Shown here: one piece after another, positions 58,728 to 64,000 of the stretch
Numbering within the stretch: the first letter of the stretch is position 1
How the letters are laid out: the number at the start of each line of letters is the position of its first letter
Source: Elusimicrobiota bacterium
Lineage (GTDB): Bacteria > Elusimicrobiota > Elusimicrobia > FEN-1173
Assembly (NCBI GenBank): GCA_016715645.1
Contig: JADJZR010000008.1
Coordinates: forward strand, 1-64,000
Reading direction: 5' to 3'
DNA: 64,000 nucleotides
Translations under genes and position numbers: made by a program
Notes under the pieces: generated by a model
What the model was told of the DNA's origin: nothing
The model's input: the letters and a program-made list of their open reading frames with translations, nothing else
The model's database searches: none

Positions 58728-59774
58728 ATGACGCCCGGTGAAGTCGCTTCAGCCGTCTCCCGGGCCACGGGCGAGCGTCCCAAAGAGGTCGTTCTTTTAA
58801 AAGGCGTCGGGAACAATGTGGTGGCAAAGGTGAACATGGCCGCTGGTACTCGGGTCGCAAAAATCTATTTTCGTCACCCGGCCGACCCCCGGGATCGTTT
58901 GGGAACCGAATATGACATGTTGACGTTTTTGTGGGAGGCCGGGGTTCGCCGGGTTCCCCAGCCCTATGGGATGTTTCGCGACGACTCTTTGGGGCTTTAT
59001 GAGTTCATTGATGGAGTTCCGTTGGCTCCCGGCGGCGTCACATGGAAAGAGGTAGAACAGCTCATATCGTTTTTGGGGGAAATGTATAATTGCAAGGGTC
59101 GTCCAGGAGCGCAGAGACTGCCGACCGCTTCGGAGTATGCCCCTTCGTTGGCGGATTACCGGGAAAACGTTTCCCGACGATTTCAGCGTTTGCGACAAGG
59201 GATCGACCCAAAAATGGAGCCGACAGCAGCCGATTTCGTGAACGGCCCGCTCTTCCGGGCCCATGAAGACCTGGCCCGTTTTCTGGCGAATTGGTCGAAA
59301 GTGGGGATGAATCTTGACGACGTGTTGGATCCAGCCCAGCGAACGTTAAGTCCGGCTGATCACGGGTTTCAGAACACGCTGGCGCGAAACGGACAGTTGG
59401 TGTTTCTGGATTTTGAATACGCGGGGTGGGACGATCCAGCCCAGGTGATTGCCAACGCCTGCCTGCACCCGGCGGTGCCCATGCCGACGGCTTTTGTTCC
59501 TCGATTTGTCGAGGACCTGTCGGAACGGCTGAGGGGAGGGCTCGCGTTTCGAAGACGTTTACGGTGTCTTTACCCCCTGCTGGCGTTCAAATGGAGTCTC
59601 ATCATGCTGAACGAGTTTCTTCCCGTAGACCGTGACCGACGTGCGTTTACGGGGGCGGATGTGGAGTTGAAAAAAGGAATCCAGTTAAAAAAGTCAATTC
59701 TTCAACTGGATAAGGTCAAAGAAGCTCTGGCCGACGATTTTTTTCTCAAGGAGATGGTTCATGGAACAAATTGA
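58728..59774 (+). CDS. Aminoglycoside phosphotransferase-like kinase
   Basis: Protein of 348 aa of the APH/choline-kinase-like fold. LKGVGNNVVAKV and AKIYFRHP resemble the nucleotide loop and Lys. The catalytic loop is LSPADHGFQNTLARNG and the metal loop LVFLDFEYAGWDDPAQ. Likely phosphorylates a sugar or small molecule. Overlaps the methyltransferase gene by 14 bases. Confidence 0.78.
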   Translation: MTPGEVASAVSRATGERPKEVVLLKGVGNNVVAKVNMAAGTRVAKIYFRHPADPRDRLGTEYDMLTFLWEAGVRRVPQPYGMFRDDSLGLYEFIDGVPLAPGGVTWKEVEQLISFLGEMYNCKGRPGAQRLPTASEYAPSLADYRENVSRRFQRLRQGIDPKMEPTAADFVNGPLFRAHEDLARFLANWSKVGMNLDDVLDPAQRTLSPADHGFQNTLARNGQLVFLDFEYAGWDDPAQVIANACLHPAVPMPTAFVPRFVEDLSERLRGGLAFRRRLRCLYPLLAFKWSLIMLNEFLPVDRDRRAFTGADVELKKGIQLKKSILQLDKVKEALADDFFLKEMVHGTN

Positions 59775-60423
59775 TTTTATTCAAGCGCTCAATAAATCGA
59801 CCAAACGCGACTACGTGGGCCGAGTGACGGAGTTCCCGAAGCCAGAGGCGGCGAAAATCGCCAAGCAATACGGAAAAGACTATTGGGATGGGGACAGAAA
59901 GTTCGGTTATGGGGGATACAAATACGATGGTCGATGGCTCCCGCTGGCCCAAACCATCGCCAAACACTATGGGATAAAAGCAGGCGACAAAATTCTTGAT
60001 GTGGGGTGTGGCAAAGGATTTTTGCTTTACGAGTTCACCCGAGCGGTTCCTGGCGTGCAGGTCGCGGGCATCGATATTTCCACTTACGCCATTGAAAACG
60101 CCAAGGAGGAGGTTAAGCCGTTCCTGAAAGTGGGGAACGCCGTCAAACTCCCCTTCGCAGACAAAACCTTCGATTTTGTCTATTCCAACACGACATTCCA
60201 CAATCTCCATAACTACGAACTTTTTGATGCGGTAAAGGAAGTCGAGCGCGTAGGGAAAAAAAACAAATACCTTTGCGTCGAATCCTACCGGAACGACGAA
60301 GAAAAAGCCAACTTACTGTATTGGCAACTCACCTGCGCCAGTTTCTATACCCCCCACGAGTGGGCGTGGTTCTATAAACTGTGCGGATACACAGGGGATT
60401 ATGGTTTCATATACTTTGAGTAA
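59761..60423 (+). CDS. SAM-dependent methyltransferase
   Basis: Class I methyltransferase of 220 aa: motif I ILDVGCGKGFLLYEF near 80, GIDISTYAI, KLPFADKTFDFVYSNTTFHN. The conserved C-terminal part (YRNDEEKANLLYWQLTCASF) recurs as a fragment at 42.7 kb. Followed by a remnant of the dehydrogenase start and an inserted AlbA_2 gene. Confidence 0.87.
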   Translation: MEQIDFIQALNKSTKRDYVGRVTEFPKPEAAKIAKQYGKDYWDGDRKFGYGGYKYDGRWLPLAQTIAKHYGIKAGDKILDVGCGKGFLLYEFTRAVPGVQVAGIDISTYAIENAKEEVKPFLKVGNAVKLPFADKTFDFVYSNTTFHNLHNYELFDAVKEVERVGKKNKYLCVESYRNDEEKANLLYWQLTCASFYTPHEWAWFYKLCGYTGDYGFIYFE

Positions 60424-60426
60424 CCT

Positions 60427-60501
60427 ATGAAATTCAACGTCGCCGTCCTTGTCGAGAGCAGGGAGCCTAATGTCATCAAAGATTTTGAGAAACCACGATG
60501 A
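60427..60501 (+). pseudogene. 5' fragment of the dehydrogenase gene
   Basis: 24 codons MKFNVAVLVESREPNVIKDF-EKPR match the start of the intact dehydrogenase at 62083 (MKFKAAVLVESRNPLVIEEL), then stop in an ATGA overlap with the AlbA_2 gene. The pattern repeats what is seen with lhgO fragments in the array. Confidence 0.82.
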
Positions 60502-61952
60502 AGGTCAAACGCGCTCTAAAACGAAATGTTTCCTCCCCTCCGTCGCTTTTAGAAAATCTGCAGGCTTGGGTGCGTTTAGGGGAGTCTGAAATTTTGGAGT
60601 TTAAACGCACGACAAATGAACGGAGAGAGGCTGTTCGCTCGCTTTGCGCAATGATCAACCATCGAGGGGGACGTGTGTTGTTCGGAGTTTCCTCTGCCGG
60701 AGAGATCCTCGGGCAGCAGGTCAGTGATCGCACCATTGAAGAATTGGCGCAAGAAATCAAGGAGATCGACCCCCCTGTTTTTCCATCCATCGAACGCATT
60801 GTCGTTTCCCGGGAGCGGGAAGCAATCGCCGTAACCGTTTTACCCGGGCCGTCAGGTCCCTACACCTACAAAGGGCGCGCCTATCGGCGCGTGGGGAACG
60901 CGAGTCTCGCGATGTCGAAGGATGAATGCAATCGTATTTTACTCGAACGATTGCATGGCCAGAGCCGCTGGGAAAATCAGTTGTTGGAAGAATGGTCCGT
61001 CAAAGATTTGGACATTGGCGAAATCACGCGGACCATTGACGAGTCCGTGCGCCGCGGTCGATCTGAGGATCCAGGCACGCGAGACCCCGAGATTATTCTT
61101 CGCGGGCTTGGCCTCATGAAAGGGAAGCGTCTTTTTCGAGCCGCCGCCGTTTTATTTGGCCGTCGCGACCTCCTCGCAGCGGAGTATCCCCAATGCCTCC
61201 TTCGGGTCGCTCGGTTTCGCGGGTCAGACAAGACAGTTTTCGTTGATAACCGTCAGTTTCAAGGCAACGTGTTTGACTTATTGTCCCATGCGGAGAGATT
61301 CCTGCGCGATAATTTGCCCGTCGCGGGGCGCGTGCTCCCAGGCCTTTTTGAACGAGTGGATGATCCTCTGTACCCTTCTCTTGCCTTGCGTGAATCTCTG
61401 GCCAACGCTTTTTGCCATCGGGATTACAGCATGGGGGGCGGCTCGGTTTCGCTCGCTGTTTATGACGACCGATTGGAGATCACGTCTTCAGGCCCTCTGC
61501 ATTTTGGGCTCACAGAGGAAATGCTGTTCCTTCCACACGAATCCCTTCCCTGGAATCCCCTGATCGCAAGGACCTTCTATCGGCGGGGCATCATTGAATC
61601 CTGGGGACGCGGCACTTTGAAAATGGCCGAGTTAATGCACGCCGCCGGTCTTCCCCACCCGGAAATTGTTGAGGCCAGTGGATGCGTTATCGTTCGATTC
61701 CGACCGAAAGAGAGCCTCCCTCTTCATGCATCGGGGGACTTAAATGCGCAACAAAAAAATATAATCGCCCTCATCGTGGCCACCCCCATCGGGCTTTCGT
61801 TGCGTGACATTCGGAAAGGGATCCCATCCTCTCCGCCTGTGTGGAAACTGAAAAGGGAACTGGAGACGTTGAAAAATCTAGGCAAACTCGCGACGCGCGG
61901 GCGTGGCCTCGGCGCTCGCTGGCTCCTCCGAAAGGAGCCGAACGCCCCATGA
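60498..61952 (+). CDS. AlbA_2/HATPase (RecG-like) regulator, copy 3
   Basis: Protein of 484 aa, distant from copies 1 and 2: AlbA_2 part with LGESEILEFKRTTN and INHRGGRVLFGVSSAGEILG, ATPase-like part with LALRESLANAFCHRDYSMGG and IESWGRGTLKMAEL, and a C-terminal winged helix. It interrupts the carbohydrate cluster between a methyltransferase and a dehydrogenase. ATGA overlaps at both ends. Confidence 0.83.
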   Translation: MKVKRALKRNVSSPPSLLENLQAWVRLGESEILEFKRTTNERREAVRSLCAMINHRGGRVLFGVSSAGEILGQQVSDRTIEELAQEIKEIDPPVFPSIERIVVSREREAIAVTVLPGPSGPYTYKGRAYRRVGNASLAMSKDECNRILLERLHGQSRWENQLLEEWSVKDLDIGEITRTIDESVRRGRSEDPGTRDPEIILRGLGLMKGKRLFRAAAVLFGRRDLLAAEYPQCLLRVARFRGSDKTVFVDNRQFQGNVFDLLSHAERFLRDNLPVAGRVLPGLFERVDDPLYPSLALRESLANAFCHRDYSMGGGSVSLAVYDDRLEITSSGPLHFGLTEEMLFLPHESLPWNPLIARTFYRRGIIESWGRGTLKMAELMHAAGLPHPEIVEASGCVIVRFRPKESLPLHASGDLNAQQKNIIALIVATPIGLSLRDIRKGIPSSPPVWKLKRELETLKNLGKLATRGRGLGARWLLRKEPNAP

Positions 61953-62086
61953 GCACCAATGGCGCTCCAATGCGCTCCAATGGCGCTCCAATGCGCTCCA
62001 ATAACTTCAGGGGAGCACATCGGACGAAAGTTCCTGACCACTTTCAATCCCTCGGTTTTAACTCCAATTATTTCATCCACCCATGA
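61949..62086 (+). CDS. Small tandem-repeat ORF
   Basis: 45 codons: MST, two NGAPMRS repeats (21-bp units, 61958-61999), then NNFRGAHRTKVPDHFQSLGF and NSNYFIHP. ATGA overlaps the gene before and the gene after, so it could be translated by coupling. No family recognised; it may be a leftover linker and tail of an inserted gene. Confidence 0.4.
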   Translation: MSTNGAPMRSNGAPMRSNNFRGAHRTKVPDHFQSLGFNSNYFIHP

Positions 62087-63129
62087 AATTTAAAGCCGCC
62101 GTCCTCGTCGAAAGCCGCAACCCCCTCGTCATCGAGGAGCTCGAAGTCCCGGTCCTAAAATATGGCCAGGTCCTCGTGAAAATTATTTGCAGTGGCATCT
62201 GCGGAGCCCAAATCAACGAAATCGATGCCGTGAAAGGTCCGGACAAATTTCTCCCCCACCTGTTGGGCCATGAAGCGACAGCGGAAGTTGTGGACTGCGG
62301 CGAAGGCGTGACCACGGTAAAACCGGGCCAGCGGGTGGTCTGTCACTGGCGCAAAGGCGCGGGCCTCCAATCCCCCACACCCCAATACAAATCAAAGTTG
62401 GGCCTTGTGAATGCCGGTTGGGTGACCACGTTTAGCGAATACTCGGTGGTTTCTGAAAATAGACTAACACCAGTTTCCAGGGATTTGGACCCAGAAATTG
62501 GCGCTCTCATGGGGTGCGCCATCACCACAGCCATGGGCGTCATCAACAACGATGCCCGTTTGGGCATTGGAGAATCGATTGTTGTATTTGGAGCAGGCGG
62601 CGTAGGCCTGAGCATAATTCAATTTGCCGCCCTGGTGGGGGGCTATCCCATCGTTGCGATTGACCTGCATGAAAATAAACTCGAATTGGCAAAGAGTCTC
62701 GGCGCAACCCACACGTTCAAAGCCGGGGCCATTGACCTGGACGAGGAAATCCGCAATATTGTCGGCACCGCTGGGGCAGACGTGGCCATCGAAAACACTG
62801 GGAACGCCGACGTTATTGAGATGGCCTACGCCCTGACAAATGGGAAAGGAGGCCGCACGATTTTGGTGGGCGTCCCCCCTGTGACGGCCCGCCGCCCCAG
62901 CATCTACACCCTCCCTCTCCATTTCGACAAGGTACTCAAAGGAAGCGAAGGCGGTCATTGTCGACCCGAATCCGACATCCCGAAACTCCTGAAGCTTTGC
63001 CAAGTGGGTCGAGTTCGTTTCAATGGGCTGGTGGGGGTGCGATATCCGTTGGGTCGAGTCAATGACGCCTTGTTAGATCTTCGTTCTGGGCGTATTCCGG
63101 GCCGGTGCCTTCTTATGATGGGGCAGTGA
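62083..63129 (+). CDS. Zinc-type alcohol dehydrogenase (MDR family)
   Basis: Medium-chain dehydrogenase of 348 aa. Catalytic zinc ligands are likely in ICSGICGAQ and LLGHEATAEV; the NAD motif is VVFGAGGVGLSIIQFAA. No four-Cys structural zinc lobe is visible. It probably oxidises or reduces a sugar or polyol intermediate of the cluster. Intact counterpart of the fragment at 60427. Confidence 0.87.
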   Translation: MKFKAAVLVESRNPLVIEELEVPVLKYGQVLVKIICSGICGAQINEIDAVKGPDKFLPHLLGHEATAEVVDCGEGVTTVKPGQRVVCHWRKGAGLQSPTPQYKSKLGLVNAGWVTTFSEYSVVSENRLTPVSRDLDPEIGALMGCAITTAMGVINNDARLGIGESIVVFGAGGVGLSIIQFAALVGGYPIVAIDLHENKLELAKSLGATHTFKAGAIDLDEEIRNIVGTAGADVAIENTGNADVIEMAYALTNGKGGRTILVGVPPVTARRPSIYTLPLHFDKVLKGSEGGHCRPESDIPKLLKLCQVGRVRFNGLVGVRYPLGRVNDALLDLRSGRIPGRCLLMMGQ

Positions 63130-63164
63130 CGTGATTCAATTTTTTTAAAAAGCGAATATTACCA

Positions 63165-64000
63165 ATGACCTCTTCCATTTGTCGGAGTTGTGGAACCGAT
63201 GGGGTGACAGCGTTAATCGATTTTGGACCCCAACCACTCTGCAATAGGTTCCTCCCTTCTTCTCGCGGAGAGGAATACACTCATCTTCTGAAATTGGGAT
63301 TTTGCCGACGATGCGGAGTGATTGAGCAAATGGTTCCAGCGCCGAATGATCAAATCAGACCCCGTTACGATTGGATAACCTACAGCGAACCGGAAGGCCA
63401 CTTAGATGAATTGGTGGGAGAACTCACTCAACTTGCTGACCTCGGTCCAGACTCCATGATCTGTGGGATAACTTTCAAGGACGATTCCACCCTAGCGAGA
63501 TTTCGAAACAAAGGGTTCTCTCGCACCCGGCGGTTGGACCTTAAGGAAGACTTAGAGATCACTGACCCGGGGGCCGGTTTAGAGACCATCCAAGATCGAT
63601 TGACTGTTGAGCGGGCGCGGAAATGGGCCCAACGATGGGGGAAGTGTCATCTCCTCGTGGTGCGGCATATTCTGGAGCACGCCCATGACCTTCCCCATTT
63701 CATGGATGCGCTGAGGGAGCTCGTTTCTCCGAAGGGCTATGTCGTGTTTGAAATTCCCGATTGTGCGCGGGCCCTGGAAAAATTCGATTTCAGTTCCATT
63801 TGGGAGGAACATGTGTTTTATTTTACAGAGCCAACATATAAGCGAGCGTTGGCCCACCAGGGATTTTTCGTGGAGCAATTTAAAGTGATCCCCTATTCTT
63901 TGGAAAACTCTCTTGTGGCTATCGGTCAGTTCCATGATAGAAAATCCGTTACGAGTGACGATGTTCTTCCGTACGAAATGGAACAGGCGATGGCATTCGC
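63165..64000 (+). CDS. C-methyltransferase-like protein with N-terminal zinc motif, 3' cut by window
   Basis: Open to the window end (278 codons). The N-terminus has CRSCGTD and, later, LGFCRRCGVIEQ, a Cys4 zinc site, with FGPQPLCNRFL between them, as in NDP-sugar C-methyltransferases. ILEHAHDLPHFMDALRELVS and VVFEIPDCARAL come from the methyltransferase domain; the usual glycine-rich motif I is not obvious. Full proteins are about 400 aa. Confidence 0.78.
   Translation, partial: MTSSICRSCGTDGVTALIDFGPQPLCNRFLPSSRGEEYTHLLKLGFCRRCGVIEQMVPAPNDQIRPRYDWITYSEPEGHLDELVGELTQLADLGPDSMICGITFKDDSTLARFRNKGFSRTRRLDLKEDLEITDPGAGLETIQDRLTVERARKWAQRWGKCHLLVVRHILEHAHDLPHFMDALRELVSPKGYVVFEIPDCARALEKFDFSSIWEEHVFYFTEPTYKRALAHQGFFVEQFKVIPYSLENSLVAIGQFHDRKSVTSDDVLPYEMEQAMAF

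Overview
The window is one continuous stretch of a GC-rich bacterial chromosome. It carries a near-complete S10-spc-alpha ribosomal protein superoperon, a rod-shape (mreBCD-mrdA-rodA) block, a nitrate assimilation and molybdenum cofactor operon, and a large surface-carbohydrate gene cluster with defence or toxin-like genes inserted in it. No 16S gene or other taxonomic marker is present. The zinc-type S14 and S4, the lack of L30 (rpmD) between rpsE and rplO, the mre/rodA block directly downstream of rplQ, and the many short intergenic palindromic repeats are compatible with an uncultured lineage such as Elusimicrobiota or Omnitrophota. That placement is a low-confidence inference.

Layout. (1) 1-15554, plus strand: rplC (3' part) to rplQ with secY, adk, map, infA and rpoA, tightly packed and often overlapping as ATGA or GTGA. 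(2) 15616-22761, plus: mreB, mreC, mreD, penicillin-binding protein 2, rodA and an RNase G/E. (3) 22.8-23.3 kb: an emfourin-like protease inhibitor beside a repeat element. (4) 38177 down to 23341, minus: nirB, a nirD-PII fusion, a second PII gene, nrtA/B/C/D, moaA, assimilatory nitrate reductase, moaC, moaD, moaE, mog, moeA, mobA and a TSUP-family permease. This covers nitrate uptake, both reductions to ammonium, and the cofactor that nitrate reductase needs. The nirB leader has a clear promoter, a hexaloop hairpin and then a strong intrinsic terminator, which points to transcription attenuation. (5) 38.4-41.3 kb, plus: a MarR/GbsR-type regulator, a protealysin-like M4 protease and an AlbA_2/ATPase regulator. 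(6) 41.3-50.9 kb, plus: a lipoprotein followed by six copies of a small helical protein gene. They alternate with HEPN-MNT, a DUF1016 nuclease, a DUF4062 remnant, Fic, a second AlbA_2/ATPase gene and a gutted DUF1016 gene. (7) 50.9-64 kb, plus: an LhgO-like oxidase, SIS isomerase, epimerases, an HldE-like enzyme with swapped domains, a split transketolase, a HAD protein, a kinase, methyltransferases and a dehydrogenase, with a third AlbA_2/ATPase gene inserted.

The two most unusual systems are these. First, nitrite reductase small subunit is fused to a NifI2-like PII protein and sits next to a NifI1-like PII gene. Second, there is a cassette-like array in which defence-type genes lie behind duplicated starts of neighbouring operon genes (lhgO at three junctions, the dehydrogenase at one). 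The array also holds remnants, an in-frame palindromic insertion and tandem-repeat linkers. No recombinase or transposase gene is visible.

Three single-base losses in or beside homopolymers interrupt rplC, rpsS and the TSUP permease. Two of these are essential genes, so sequencing or assembly error is the likeliest cause. No tRNA, rRNA or CRISPR array was recognised.
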